The translations under genes and the position numbers were made by a program. Below are positions 25,186 to 33,894 of a stretch of DNA of 64,000 bases, piece by piece. The notes beneath the pieces were generated by a model. It worked only from the letters and a program-made list of their open reading frames with translations. It was not told the DNA's origin and searched no databases. Each line of letters opens with the position of its first letter. Position 1 is the stretch's first letter. The DNA is from DASZBX01 sp035943635 (GTDB taxonomy: Bacteria; Actinomycetota; Actinomycetes; Streptomycetales; Catenulisporaceae): NCBI GenBank assembly GCA_035943635.1, contig DASZBX010000025.1, positions 23,609 through 87,608 of the forward strand, read 5' to 3'.

Positions 25186-26409
25186 GTGGACTCGACTACG
25201 ACCACCATCGCGGTCGCGGGCGCGCTGGCGATTCCGCTCGGCGCGGCCGTCCGCGCGGCCCGGCGGCACCACGTCTACGGCACCCCGACCGAGCGCGCGG
25301 CATACGAGGCGATGCACACGGTCTCGCTGGCCGCGCCGACCCTGCGCGAGGGCCTGTCCGCGGACTCCGCGCGCAAGTCCGCGCGCCATCTGCGCCGCCT
25401 GCTGGGCACCGCCGCGGTGGCCATCACCGACGAGAACCGGCTGCTGACCTGGGACGGGGACGGCAACAAGCACGCGGCCGAAGCGTTCGCGCACGCCTCC
25501 CAGGTGCTCGCCGACCGGCGGGTCGCGCTGATCGAGTGGGCGGACTGCGGCAGCGAGGAGTGTCCGATCCGCGGCGGCGTGGTCGCCCCGCTGGTGGTGG
25601 ACGGCGTGACCGTCGGGACATTGGCCGCCTACAACTCCACCACGTCCGTGGCCCTGACCCGGGCGGTGTGCGAGGTGGCCCGGTGGGTCTCCTCGCAGCT
25701 GGAACTGGCGCAGCTCGACCAGTCCCGAACCATGGTGATGGAGGCCGAGATCCGGGCGCTGCGGGCGCAGATCTCGCCGCACTTCATCTACAACTCGCTC
25801 ACCGCGATCGCGTCCTTCGTCCGGACCGACCCGAGCCGGGCCCGCGAGCTGCTGCTCGAGTTCGCCGACTTCACCCGCTACTCCTTCCGGCGCAACGAGT
25901 CGATGACCACGGTCGCCGAGGAGCTGCGCTGCATCGACTGCTACTTCCAGCTGGAGCAGGCGCGGTTCGGCGACCACCTCCGGCTCGCGGTCCGGGTCGA
26001 CCCGGAGGTGCTGCACGCCAAGATCCCCTTCCTGTGTCTCCAGCCGCTGGTGGAGAACGCGGTGCGGCACGGGATCCGAGGCGAGGAGGGCAAGGGCACG
26101 GTGACCGTGACGGCCACCGGCAGCGGCCGCGGTTATACGATCACCATCACGGACGACGGGGTCGGGATGACCGCGGAGACCGCCGCCGCGGCGCTGACCA
26201 CGCACGAGTCGCTCGACTCGCACGCGCTGGCCAACATCCACGAGCGGCTGCGGGCCGCCTTCGGGCCGGCCCACGGACTGACCATCGAATCGACGCCGGG
26301 AGAGGGTACGGTCGTGACGATGCGGATCCCCCGGTCCTCGCGGCCGCGGCGCTCGGCCCCGGCGGCGGCGCCCAGCGAGGTCCTGGCCGACAGTGGAGCG
26401 GAACGTTGA
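25186..26409 (+). CDS. LytS-family sensor histidine kinase
   Basis: A 407-residue sensor kinase. One N-terminal helix (TIAVAGALAIPLGAAV) anchors it; residues about 55-165 look like a GAF-type sensor with cysteines (CGSEECPI). The phosphoacceptor is in SPHFIYNSLTAI, typical of the LytS/YehU class, and the ATPase domain has N-box LVENAVRHG and G-boxes DDGVGM and ANIHERL. GTG at 25186 is the start. Its stop overlaps the response-regulator start (TTGA). The acetate transporter and acs genes follow, so acetate or a related metabolite is a plausible but unproven signal. Confidence 0.92.
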   Translation: MDSTTTTIAVAGALAIPLGAAVRAARRHHVYGTPTERAAYEAMHTVSLAAPTLREGLSADSARKSARHLRRLLGTAAVAITDENRLLTWDGDGNKHAAEAFAHASQVLADRRVALIEWADCGSEECPIRGGVVAPLVVDGVTVGTLAAYNSTTSVALTRAVCEVARWVSSQLELAQLDQSRTMVMEAEIRALRAQISPHFIYNSLTAIASFVRTDPSRARELLLEFADFTRYSFRRNESMTTVAEELRCIDCYFQLEQARFGDHLRLAVRVDPEVLHAKIPFLCLQPLVENAVRHGIRGEEGKGTVTVTATGSGRGYTITITDDGVGMTAETAAAALTTHESLDSHALANIHERLRAAFGPAHGLTIESTPGEGTVVTMRIPRSSRPRRSAPAAAPSEVLADSGAER

Positions 26410-27173
26410 TCGACAAGCCCAAGCAGCAGCCGGCCAAGTTGACCGTGCTCGCCGTGGACGACGAGCGCCCGGCGCTGGAGGAGCTGAGCTACCTGCTGGC
26501 CGCGGACGGCCGGATCGGGGAGATCCGCACCGCGACCAGCAGCGCCGAGGCGATGACGGCGCTGACCGACCCGGCCAGGTCGGCGGTGGACGCGGTGTTC
26601 CTGGACATCCGGATGCCCGGGGAGACCGGCCTGGATCTGGCCGAGGCGCTGAACAAGCGCGAGACGGTGCCGCAGATCGTGTTCGTCACGGCGCACGAGG
26701 ACTTCGCGGTCAGCGCCTTCGAGTTCCAGGCCTGCGACTACCTGCTCAAGCCGGTGCGGCAGGACCGGCTGGCCGAGGCGATCCGGCGGATCGGCGAGCG
26801 GGTGCACGCCCGGGACACCGCGCACGCGGCGGCCGACGAGATCATCCCGGTGGAGCTGGCCGGGGTGACCAGGTTCCTGACCCGCTCTCAGGTGCGTTAT
26901 GTGGAGGCCCACGGCGACTACGCCCGGCTGCACACCGCCAACGGCTCGCACCTGGTCCGAATATCCCTGTCCACCCTGGAGGAACGCTGGTCGCCGCACG
27001 GGTTCGCCCGGGTGCACCGCTCGTACCTCATTGCTCTGCGCTACGTGTCGGAGGTGCGCTGGGACGCCGGGCACACGACCGTGACGGTGGCCGGCAAGAC
27101 CCTCGCGGTCAGCCGCCGCCATGCGCACGAGCTGCGGGAACGCCTGGTCGGCGAGTTGCCCGCAAAACTCTGA
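26406..27173 (+). CDS. LytTR-family response regulator
   Basis: A 255-residue response regulator. The receiver domain has the acidic pair VDDERPALEE, phosphoacceptor Asp in FLDIRMPGETGLDLAE, the VTAHEDFAV Thr and the Lys in LLKPVR. The LytTR DNA-binding domain (about residues 145-250) includes YVEAHGDYARLHT and the ending FARVHRSYLIAL. The TTG start overlaps the kinase stop and has GGAG eight bases upstream; no other in-frame start keeps the full receiver. It probably controls the downstream satP-acs genes, by proximity. Confidence 0.92.
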   Translation: MIDKPKQQPAKLTVLAVDDERPALEELSYLLAADGRIGEIRTATSSAEAMTALTDPARSAVDAVFLDIRMPGETGLDLAEALNKRETVPQIVFVTAHEDFAVSAFEFQACDYLLKPVRQDRLAEAIRRIGERVHARDTAHAAADEIIPVELAGVTRFLTRSQVRYVEAHGDYARLHTANGSHLVRISLSTLEERWSPHGFARVHRSYLIALRYVSEVRWDAGHTTVTVAGKTLAVSRRHAHELRERLVGELPAKL

Positions 27174-27301
27174 CTCGGCGAACGTCCGTTCGGCGCGCGC
27201 TTGCCGCCGCTGGGCGCAGAGACGGGTGAGACGGGTGAGACGTTCGTAACATGTGGCAATACCTCTAGCAGGTTCCCGCACCTGTTGGAAGGATTGACAC
27301 A

Positions 27302-27898
27302 GTGAGTTCCGACACTGAACGCACTACTGTTCTCCCCGAGATCGGCGATCCCGCCGCGCTCGGGCTGGCCGGCTTCGGCTTGACCACCCTCGTCCTCTCG
27401 TTCGGCAACGCCGGCATCATCAAGGAGCCCGGCGGCATCGCCGTGGTCTTCGGCCTGGCCATCTTCTACGGCGGCCTGGCCCAGCTGGTGGCCGGGATCT
27501 GGGAGTTCCGCCGGGGCAACACCTTCGGCGCGACCGCCTTCTTCTCCTACGGCGCGTTCTGGCTCTCGTTCTGGTGGATCAACACCCACCCGGTCGGCAC
27601 CGACCCGGACATCCACGAGTCGCTCGGCCTCTACCTGATCGGCTGGGCCATCTTCACCGCCTATATGACCTTGGCGGCCTTGCGGACCTCGACCATCACA
27701 CTCGCCGTGTTCGCCGCGCTGACGCTGACCTTCGTGTTCCTCGGGATCGGCTGGCTGCAGAACCAGCCGACCGGGTCGATCGAGAAGTTCGGCGGCTACC
27801 TGGGCATCCTGACCGCGGTGCTGGCCCTGTACAACTCGGCCGCCGTCGTGGTGAACGCGACGCACCGGCGCGATTTCCTGCCGACCTGGCCGCGCTAG
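27302..27898 (+). CDS. acetate uptake transporter, SatP/YaaH (GPR1/FUN34) family
   Basis: A 198-residue, six-helix transporter for acetate/succinate with proton symport in characterised homologs. The N-terminal family motif appears as DPAALGLAGFGLTTLVLS, followed by conserved FGATAFFSYGAFWLSFWW. A ribosome site GGAAGGA precedes the GTG. It lies between the LytS/LytTR pair and acs, forming an uptake-plus-activation module for acetate. A terminator hairpin follows at 27920. Confidence 0.92.
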   Translation: MSSDTERTTVLPEIGDPAALGLAGFGLTTLVLSFGNAGIIKEPGGIAVVFGLAIFYGGLAQLVAGIWEFRRGNTFGATAFFSYGAFWLSFWWINTHPVGTDPDIHESLGLYLIGWAIFTAYMTLAALRTSTITLAVFAALTLTFVFLGIGWLQNQPTGSIEKFGGYLGILTAVLALYNSAAVVVNATHRRDFLPTWPR

Positions 27899-27919
27899 GG
27901 CTTGTAGGCTGAAAAACTG

Positions 27920-27949
27920 GTGCCCGCGGCGGCTCGCTGCTGCGGGCAC
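27920..27949 (+). terminator. hairpin after satP-like gene
   Basis: Inverted repeat GTGCCCGC (27920-27927) with GCGGGCAC (27942-27949) about 20 nt after the transporter stop. It probably terminates or attenuates transcription before acs. Confidence 0.55.
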
Positions 27950-27987
27950 TTGGCGTTGGAACTGCCGAGAACTCTAGACTCCGGCAT

Positions 27988-28003
27988 AGTGGTTTAGACC
28001 AAT
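27988..28003 (+). promoter_or_regulatory. DasR-like operator (dre) upstream of acs
   Basis: AGTGGTTTAGACCAAT matches 13 of 16 positions of the Streptomyces DasR responsive element (AYTGGTCTAGACCAST). It is a near palindrome centred about 145 nt upstream of the acs GTG. DasR is the GlcNAc-responsive GntR repressor; GlcNAc deacetylation releases acetate, which Acs would reclaim. Another GntR regulator could recognise a similar site. Confidence 0.5.
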
Positions 28004-28139
28004 CTTGCCGAACCTCTTGCACATCCGGCGCTCGCCTGATGTGCTGTCTGGCTGAGAGAGGGCTCGCGTGGCGCTGCCGCGCCGGGTCGCTCAGCTCCCC
28101 CGTTAATTCCGCACGATGGGTAGTCCGAGGAGAAATCGC

Positions 28140-30098
28140 GTGTCCAACGAAGCGCTGTCGAACCTGTTGCATGAAGAACGTCGGTTCGCGCCGCCGGCGG
28201 AGCTGGCGGCGGCGGCGAACGTGACCGCCGAGGCCTACGCCGAGGCCGAGGCCGACCGGCTGGCCTTCTGGGAGAAGCAGGCCGGCCGGCTGGCCTGGGC
28301 CGAGCCGTGGAACCAGGTGCTGGACTGGTCCGGGGCCCCGTTCGCGAAGTGGTTCGTGGGCGGCAAGCTCAACGTGGCCTACAACTGCGTGGACCGGCAC
28401 GTGGAGGCCGGCCACGGCGAGCAGGTCGCGATCCACTTCGAGGGCGAGCCGGGCGACTCGCGCTCGATCACCTACGCCGAACTGCAGCGCGAGGTCAGCC
28501 GGGCCGCGAACGGGCTGATCGAGCTCGGCGTGACGGCCGGGGACCGGGTGGCGATCTACATGCCGATGATCCCGGAGACCGTGTTCGCGATGCTCGCCTG
28601 CGCCCGGCTCGGCGCGCCGCACTCGGTGGTGTTCGCCGCGTTCTCCCCGGACGCGCTGCGCTCCCGGATCGACGACGCCGGGGCGAAGGTCCTGATCACC
28701 GCGGACGGGTACAACCGGCGCGGCGGCGTGGCGGACCTGAAGCCCAACGCCGACGCGGGCGTGGACGGCGCCGCGTCGATCGAGAAGGTGCTGGTGGTCA
28801 AGCGGACCGGGCACGAGGTGCCGTGGAACGCCGAGCGCGACGTGTGGTGGCACGAACTGGTCGAGCGCCAATCCGACACCCACACCCCGGAGGCCTTCGA
28901 CTCCGAGCACCCGCTGTTCATCCTCTACACGTCCGGCACGACCGGTAAGCCCAAGGGCATCCTGCACACCAGCGGCGGCTACCTGACCCAGGCGTCCTAC
29001 ACCCACAACGCGGTGTTCGACCTGAAGCCGGACACCGACGTGTACTGGTGCACCGCGGACGTCGGCTGGGTGACCGGGCACTCGTACATCGTGTACGGGC
29101 CGCTGTCCAACCGGGTCACACAGGTGCTGTACGAAGGCACCCCGGACACCCCCCACCAGGGCCGGTTCTGGGCGAACGTGCAGAAGTACAAGATCTCGAT
29201 CCTGTACACGGCGCCGACGGCGATCCGCACGTTCATGAAGTGGGGCGACGAGATCCCGGCCAAGTTCGACCTGTCCAGCCTGCGCGTGCTCGGCTCGGTC
29301 GGCGAGCCGATCAACCCGGAGGCGTGGATCTGGTACCGGGAGAACATCGGCGGCAGCCGCTGCCCGATCGTGGACACCTGGTGGCAGACCGAGACCGGCG
29401 CGATCATGATCTCCCCGCTGCCCGGGGTGACCGAGACCAAGCCCGGCAGCGCGATGCGTCCGCTGCCCGGGATCAGCGCGGACGTCGCGGAGACGGACGG
29501 CACCCTGGTCGGCGCCGGCGGCGGCGGGTACCTGGTGCTGGACAAGCCGTGGCCCTCGATGCTGCGCGGGATCTGGGGCGACCCGGAGCGGTTCAAGGAG
29601 ACCTACTGGTCCCGGTTCAGCGAGCAGGGCTACTATTTCGCCGGCGACGGCGCGAAGAAGGACTCCGACGGGGACCTGTGGCTGCTCGGCCGGGTCGACG
29701 ACATCATGCTGGTGTCCGGGCACAACATCTCCACCACCGAGGTCGAGTCCGCGCTGGTCTCGCACCCGAAAGTGGCCGAGGCCGCGGTGGTCGGGGCCAA
29801 GGACGAGACCACCGGGCAGCGGATCGTGGCGTTCGTGATCCTGCGCGGCGGGCACAGCGAGGACGAGAGCCTGGACGCCGAGCTCAAGGCGCACGTGTCC
29901 AAGGAGATCGGGCCGATCGCCAAGCCCAAGCAGATCCAGATCGTGGCCGAGCTGCCCAAGACCCGGTCCGGGAAGATCATGCGCCGACTGCTCAAGGACG
30001 TGGCCGAGGACCGGGTGCTGGGTGACACCACCACGCTGACCGACGTGTCCGTGATGGACCTGATCAGCGCCAAGCTGCCGCACGCGAGCGAGGACTGA
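28140..30098 (+). CDS. acs: acetyl-CoA synthetase (AMP-forming)
   Basis: Converts acetate, ATP and CoA to acetyl-CoA through acetyl-AMP. At 652 residues it has the expected length. The phosphate-binding motif is YTSGTTGKPKGI, the acetate-pocket region has DTWWQTETGAIMISPLPG, and the C-terminal hinge and catalytic lysine lie in PKTRSGKIMRRLL, the site usually controlled by lysine acetylation. The GTG start at 28140 has AGGAGA eight bases upstream; an ATG at 28116 has no such site. A DasR-like operator and the acetate transporter lie upstream. Position matches Rv3667. Confidence 0.97.
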   Translation: MSNEALSNLLHEERRFAPPAELAAAANVTAEAYAEAEADRLAFWEKQAGRLAWAEPWNQVLDWSGAPFAKWFVGGKLNVAYNCVDRHVEAGHGEQVAIHFEGEPGDSRSITYAELQREVSRAANGLIELGVTAGDRVAIYMPMIPETVFAMLACARLGAPHSVVFAAFSPDALRSRIDDAGAKVLITADGYNRRGGVADLKPNADAGVDGAASIEKVLVVKRTGHEVPWNAERDVWWHELVERQSDTHTPEAFDSEHPLFILYTSGTTGKPKGILHTSGGYLTQASYTHNAVFDLKPDTDVYWCTADVGWVTGHSYIVYGPLSNRVTQVLYEGTPDTPHQGRFWANVQKYKISILYTAPTAIRTFMKWGDEIPAKFDLSSLRVLGSVGEPINPEAWIWYRENIGGSRCPIVDTWWQTETGAIMISPLPGVTETKPGSAMRPLPGISADVAETDGTLVGAGGGGYLVLDKPWPSMLRGIWGDPERFKETYWSRFSEQGYYFAGDGAKKDSDGDLWLLGRVDDIMLVSGHNISTTEVESALVSHPKVAEAAVVGAKDETTGQRIVAFVILRGGHSEDESLDAELKAHVSKEIGPIAKPKQIQIVAELPKTRSGKIMRRLLKDVAEDRVLGDTTTLTDVSVMDLISAKLPHASED

Positions 30099-30538
30099 TC
30101 TGCGCCGTCAGGCGCCTGTTACGGCCGTTCCCGGTTCTCCGGGGGCGGCCGGACGCGTTCGACGGGGCGGCTTCGGGGGCCAGTACGGTCGAGTATGGTT
30201 GCGGTCGAGACGGTCCGGGGGTGATCGAATCGGCGCAGGAACGGCCAAAGAGTACCGACTTAACAACTTATCGACATAGATACTTAGCGCTTAGTCGACT
30301 TTTCTGTGCCGTAATTTTTTTACGCCGCGGTTTTTCTGTGCCGCAGTAGTTCTGTGTCGCCTCGTGCGGCGGCGGTGGAACCCCTCTCTCTCCGGCCCTG
30401 AGCTGCCGCGCCTCGGACGGCCTAAGCGCCGCATGGTCCGGCCGGCGGCGGGGCAGGAGGCCCCGCGCGGTCCCCGCTCCGGCCGGTCCGGGGCCCCGCG
30501 GACCGGCCGGTCGGCCCGGAGGAAGAACGAGGTGGAGC
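30099..30538. other. intergenic region with an AT-rich island and short repeats
   Basis: About 440 nt between acs and the Holin-X gene. From about 30250 to 30360 the DNA is strikingly AT-rich for this genome and holds three related copies of TTCTGTGCCG (near 30302, 30333 and 30348) and an imperfect palindrome around a T7 run at 30315-30321. The downstream part is very GC-rich again. A promoter or regulatory element is likely in the AT-rich part. No gene seen. Confidence 0.5.
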
Positions 30539-30916
30539 ATGGCCACGAAACTGAGCGACCTGGTCTCGGACGCGACCCGGGACCTGTCCAGCCTGGTCCG
30601 GGACGAGGTCGCCCTGGCCAAGGCCGAGGTCCGGCACGACGTGAAGAACGCGGCCACCGGCGGCGGGCTGTTCGGGGCGGCCGCGGTGCTGGCCGTGTTC
30701 GCGCTGATCATGTTCTCGTTCGCGGCCGCCTACGGCCTGCACGCGGCCGGGCTGGGACTGGCCTGGGCCTGGCTCGTGGTCGGCGGGGGGTATCTCGCGC
30801 TCGGGGCCGGCTGCGGGGTGGTCGGGCTGGTCCGGTTCAAGGGATTGCGGGGCGCGGAGGCCACCAAACGTACGGCCGGTGAATCCATCGCGATCCTAAA
30901 GCGGGCAAATCATTAA
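30539..30916 (+). CDS. Actinobacterial Holin-X (holin superfamily III) family membrane protein
   Basis: A 125-residue protein with an N-terminal amphipathic helix (LSDLVSDATRDLSSLVRDEVALAKAEV) and two transmembrane helices (AAVLAVFALIMFSFAAAY and AWLVVGGGYLALGAGCGVVG). This is the Holin-X/DUF1469 pattern. Despite the name the cellular role is unknown and it is not a phage gene here; it occupies the Rv3669 position in the conserved block. A GAGGTGGAG precedes the ATG. The EphE-like gene follows 41 nt later, possibly cotranscribed. Confidence 0.85.
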   Translation: MATKLSDLVSDATRDLSSLVRDEVALAKAEVRHDVKNAATGGGLFGAAAVLAVFALIMFSFAAAYGLHAAGLGLAWAWLVVGGGYLALGAGCGVVGLVRFKGLRGAEATKRTAGESIAILKRANH

Positions 30917-30957
30917 TTATCCCGCACGCTACCGGCATTGGATCTAGCTAGTGTGCA

Positions 30958-31887
30958 ATGCTGCCAATCATGGCATCTGACTTGTCCGCAGTGTACGTGG
31001 ACGGACCGTGGACGCACCGCGAGTTGTCCGCGAACGGCGCCAGATTCCACCTCGCGGAAGTCGGCGAGGGACCGCTGGTGCTCTTCGTCCACGGCTTCCC
31101 GCAGTTCTGGTGGACCTGGCGGGACCAGCTGACCGCGTTCGCGCAGGCCGGCTACCGGGCCGTGGCGATGGACCTGCGCGGCTTCGGCGGCAGCGACAAG
31201 ACCCCGCGCGGCTACGACCCGACCACCCTGGCCCGGGACGTGATCGGCGTGATCAAGGCGCTGGGCGAGCCGAACGCGGCCGTGGTCGGGCACGGCTGGG
31301 GCGCCTCGCTCGGCTGGACCGCGGCCACCTTCCGGCCCAAGACGGTCCGCCGCCTGGTCGTGGTCGGCTCGGCCCACCCGCGCCGGATGCGCTCGGCCCT
31401 GCTGACCGACCGGGCCCAGATCGCGGCCAACGGCCACATCTACGCCGCACAGCGCCCGCTGGCGGCCGAGAAGGCCCTGCTGCGCAGCGGCGGCGCCCTG
31501 GTCGGGCGGTACCTGCAGAGCTGGAGCGGCCCGATGTGGCCCGCGCCGGAGGTGTCGGCCAAGTACGAGAAGGCGATGCTGGTACCGGGCGTCGCGCACT
31601 GCTCGCTGGAGTACTACCGCTGGCTGCTGCGCGCGCTGCCCCGGCCGGACGGGATCCGGTACTACCAGCGGATGAGCATCCCGACCGATGTGCCGACGCT
31701 GCATTTGCATGGCTCGCTCGACTCAGCGCTGCTGACCAACACCGCGCGCGGGTCTGGGCAGCATGTCAATGCGTCGTATCGGTGGCGGTTGCTGGACGGA
31801 GTCGGGCACTTCCCGCACGAGGAGAGCCCTGAGTTGTTCAACAGCGAGGTACTCAACTGGCTGCGGGATGAGGAGCCGGACCGCTGA
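30958..31887 (+). CDS. EphE-like alpha/beta hydrolase lacking the nucleophile
   Basis: A 309-residue alpha/beta hydrolase that by position and sequence corresponds to the epoxide-hydrolase-like EphE (Rv3670). It has the oxyanion motif VHGFPQFWWTWR, the LRGFGGSDKTPRGYD segment and the catalytic His in GVGHFPHEESPE. The nucleophile elbow reads GHGWGAS, with Gly113 where epoxide hydrolases have Asp (GHDWG/GHDLG). The enzyme therefore probably cannot form the usual covalent intermediate. A second ATG at 30970 is an equally good start. It may be a non-catalytic binding protein or use another residue. Confidence 0.85.
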   Translation: MLPIMASDLSAVYVDGPWTHRELSANGARFHLAEVGEGPLVLFVHGFPQFWWTWRDQLTAFAQAGYRAVAMDLRGFGGSDKTPRGYDPTTLARDVIGVIKALGEPNAAVVGHGWGASLGWTAATFRPKTVRRLVVVGSAHPRRMRSALLTDRAQIAANGHIYAAQRPLAAEKALLRSGGALVGRYLQSWSGPMWPAPEVSAKYEKAMLVPGVAHCSLEYYRWLLRALPRPDGIRYYQRMSIPTDVPTLHLHGSLDSALLTNTARGSGQHVNASYRWRLLDGVGHFPHEESPELFNSEVLNWLRDEEPDR

Positions 31888-31930
31888 TCTCAGCTGCCCG
31901 GCCCTCGGTCGCAGTACCGGCTGACGCCCG

Positions 31931-32632
31931 CTACCTGTTGATGTGCGAAGGCGCGGTGGCGACGAAGACGGCGATGACCGCGCCGACGGCGAACAGCGGG
32001 GCGAGGAACCAGGTCTCGATCTTGTTGCCGGTGCGCTTGATGATCGGGATCTCGAAGCGGATCGGGATCGGCCAGAACAGCGGGCAGCCTCGTTCGGTCA
32101 GGCAGTCGCCGACCAGATGGACCAGGGTGCCCAGGCCGACCGAGATCGGGAGCCACTGCGGTGCGGACGGGACCCAGCGGTACATCAGCACCGTTCCGGC
32201 ACCGGCCAACAGGACAACCACACCCCAGGAATGGATGCCCTTACCGGGCGGGCACAGGTGCAGCGCACGCACCGCCAGCGACAGCAGGATGTAAACGAGC
32301 GCAAGAGTAAACGGACGGCCTAAGTAGTGCACGCCCGCCCAAGTTCCCAGGGTGACTAAGGCAACGAAGAAGAACGAGTGGGTGGCGTGCCGGTGCCCGC
32401 CGGAGATCCAGCTGACGAACTTGCAGAAGTAGTGCGACACCGGGCCGAGGAAGTGCGAGATCGTGCCTTCCGGGTGGTCCAGGTCCGGCAGGAGCGCCGC
32501 GCCGGAGGTCAGGAACGTGCCGATCAGCACGTCCTTCGCGCTCAAGTGGCTGGGCCAGATCGACACCGGAAGCCAGGCCGCGGCGGCGCCCCAGGCCAGG
32601 GCGCCGCTGGTCGAATGCGAGTGGCCGAGCAT
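31931..32632 (-). CDS. YdjM/DUF457-type membrane-bound metal-dependent hydrolase
   Basis: A 233-residue polytopic membrane protein of the YdjM (LexA-regulated, DUF457) family. It has the family's histidine/aspartate motifs MLGHSHSTSG, ALLPDLDHPEGTIS, HRHATHSFFF and LVHLVGDCLTERGCPLFWP, which should bind metal within a membrane-embedded phospholipase-D-like family fold of unknown substrate. The ATG at 32632 follows GGGGGACCTCC and is preferred to 32647. It is convergent with the EphE-like gene and downstream of marP on the same strand. Confidence 0.85.
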   Translation of the reverse strand: MLGHSHSTSGALAWGAAAAWLPVSIWPSHLSAKDVLIGTFLTSGAALLPDLDHPEGTISHFLGPVSHYFCKFVSWISGGHRHATHSFFFVALVTLGTWAGVHYLGRPFTLALVYILLSLAVRALHLCPPGKGIHSWGVVVLLAGAGTVLMYRWVPSAPQWLPISVGLGTLVHLVGDCLTERGCPLFWPIPIRFEIPIIKRTGNKIETWFLAPLFAVGAVIAVFVATAPSHINR

Positions 32633-32709
32633 GGAGGTCCCCCACAAGTCTTCTCGTCTGATTCTGCTACCGGCACACTAGCTGACAAGTCGACAATGCG
32701 TAGGGTCCG

Positions 32710-33894
32710 TCACACTGCGCAGCCCTCGGTGCCCACCATGCTGACCGCGTCCTTGCCCTGCTGGACGTCGTTCGCGACCTGATTCGCGGTCAGGGCGTAG
32801 CCGGTCTGCGCGTCGTCCAGGGACTTGGCGAACACCACGCCGTACACCTTGCCCTGCGGGGTCAGCAGCGGGCCGCCGGAGTTGCCCTGCAGGACCTGCG
32901 CGTAGATGGAGAAGATGTCGCGGGTCACCGACTGCTGCTGGTAGATGTCCTGGCCCTGCGCGGTGATCTCCTGCCGGATCCGGGCGGGCACGGCCGTGAA
33001 CGGGCCGTCCTCCGGGAAGCCGGCCACGACCGCCGGGTTGTCGGTGGCGCCGCCGTCGTCGAACTGGAGCGGGGTCGCGTCCAGACCGGGCACGTACAGC
33101 ACCGCCACGTCGCTCTGCGGGTCGAAGAGCACGACCGTGGCGTGGTAGAGCCGGCCGACGCCGCCGATCTGCACGGTCGGATGGCTCACGCCGCCGACCA
33201 CGTGGGCGTTGGTCATCACGTGGTCCGTGGAGAACACGAAGCCGGAGCCCTCGATCTGCTTGCCGCAGCTGGGCGCGTTGCCGACCACCTTGACGATGGA
33301 GGACTCGGCCTGCTTGACCGCCGCGTCGTCGACCACGGTCGGGTCCGGGGCGGGCACGTTCATGATGGTCTCGTGCGTGAACGGCGCGAAGACCTGCGGG
33401 AAGCCGGTGCGGTCCAGGGTGCCGGCGAAGGAGTGGAACCAGGACTGCGCGGCGGCCGGCATCACCTGCTTCATCGCGCTGAGCACCGCGGAGCCGCGGA
33501 CCTGGGTGGAGACCACCGGGATGGCCGAGTTGACCAGGGCCAGGCCGAGGAACCAGGAGACCAGCAGCATCGAGATCACCGAGACCACCGCGCCGCCGGC
33601 CTGGTCCACCCGCTGCACCGGCCGCCAGGTCAGCTCCCGGCGCAGCTTGCCGCCGAGCGTGGTCGCCGCGACCTGGCCGAGCACCGCGAACACCAGGACC
33701 GCGCAGAGCGAGAGGGTGGAGACCACGAGCGTGGGGGTGAACCGGGAGGAGACCACCGGGACCAGCCACAGCCCGAGCACCAGGCCGCCGACGAAGCCCA
33801 CCAGGGACAGCACGCCGACGACGAAACCCTGCCGGTAACCGGAGATCGCGAAACAGACCGCGACGACGATCAGGAGGAGATCAAGCAGATCCAC
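32710..33894 (-). CDS. marP: MarP-like membrane serine protease (CvpA + trypsin-like)
   Basis: A periplasmic serine protease with four N-terminal transmembrane helices of the CvpA type (residues 1-120, with the typical QGFVVGVLSLVGFVGGLVLG). The chymotrypsin-fold domain has His in MTNAHVVGG, Asp in DPQSDVAVLYV and Ser in QGNSGGPLL. At 394 residues it is nearly the size of M. tuberculosis MarP (Rv3671c), which is needed for acid and oxidative stress resistance. The cysteine pair near 211 and the C-terminus may form a redox switch as in MarP. Its start overlaps the NUDIX gene end by 14 nt. Confidence 0.93.
   Translation of the reverse strand: MDLLDLLLIVVAVCFAISGYRQGFVVGVLSLVGFVGGLVLGLWLVPVVSSRFTPTLVVSTLSLCAVLVFAVLGQVAATTLGGKLRRELTWRPVQRVDQAGGAVVSVISMLLVSWFLGLALVNSAIPVVSTQVRGSAVLSAMKQVMPAAAQSWFHSFAGTLDRTGFPQVFAPFTHETIMNVPAPDPTVVDDAAVKQAESSIVKVVGNAPSCGKQIEGSGFVFSTDHVMTNAHVVGGVSHPTVQIGGVGRLYHATVVLFDPQSDVAVLYVPGLDATPLQFDDGGATDNPAVVAGFPEDGPFTAVPARIRQEITAQGQDIYQQQSVTRDIFSIYAQVLQGNSGGPLLTPQGKVYGVVFAKSLDDAQTGYALTANQVANDVQQGKDAVSMVGTEGCAV

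Noticed and set aside
24211..26274. A 687-codon minus-strand open frame across the kinase and hypothetical genes
   Set aside because: It is a shadow in high-GC DNA: the product is low-complexity and the opposite frames carry the clear LytS kinase motifs.
30539..30916. Holin-X gene as sign of a prophage
   Set aside because: Despite the family name it lies in a conserved chromosomal block next to the EphE-like gene and marP, and no other phage genes are nearby.
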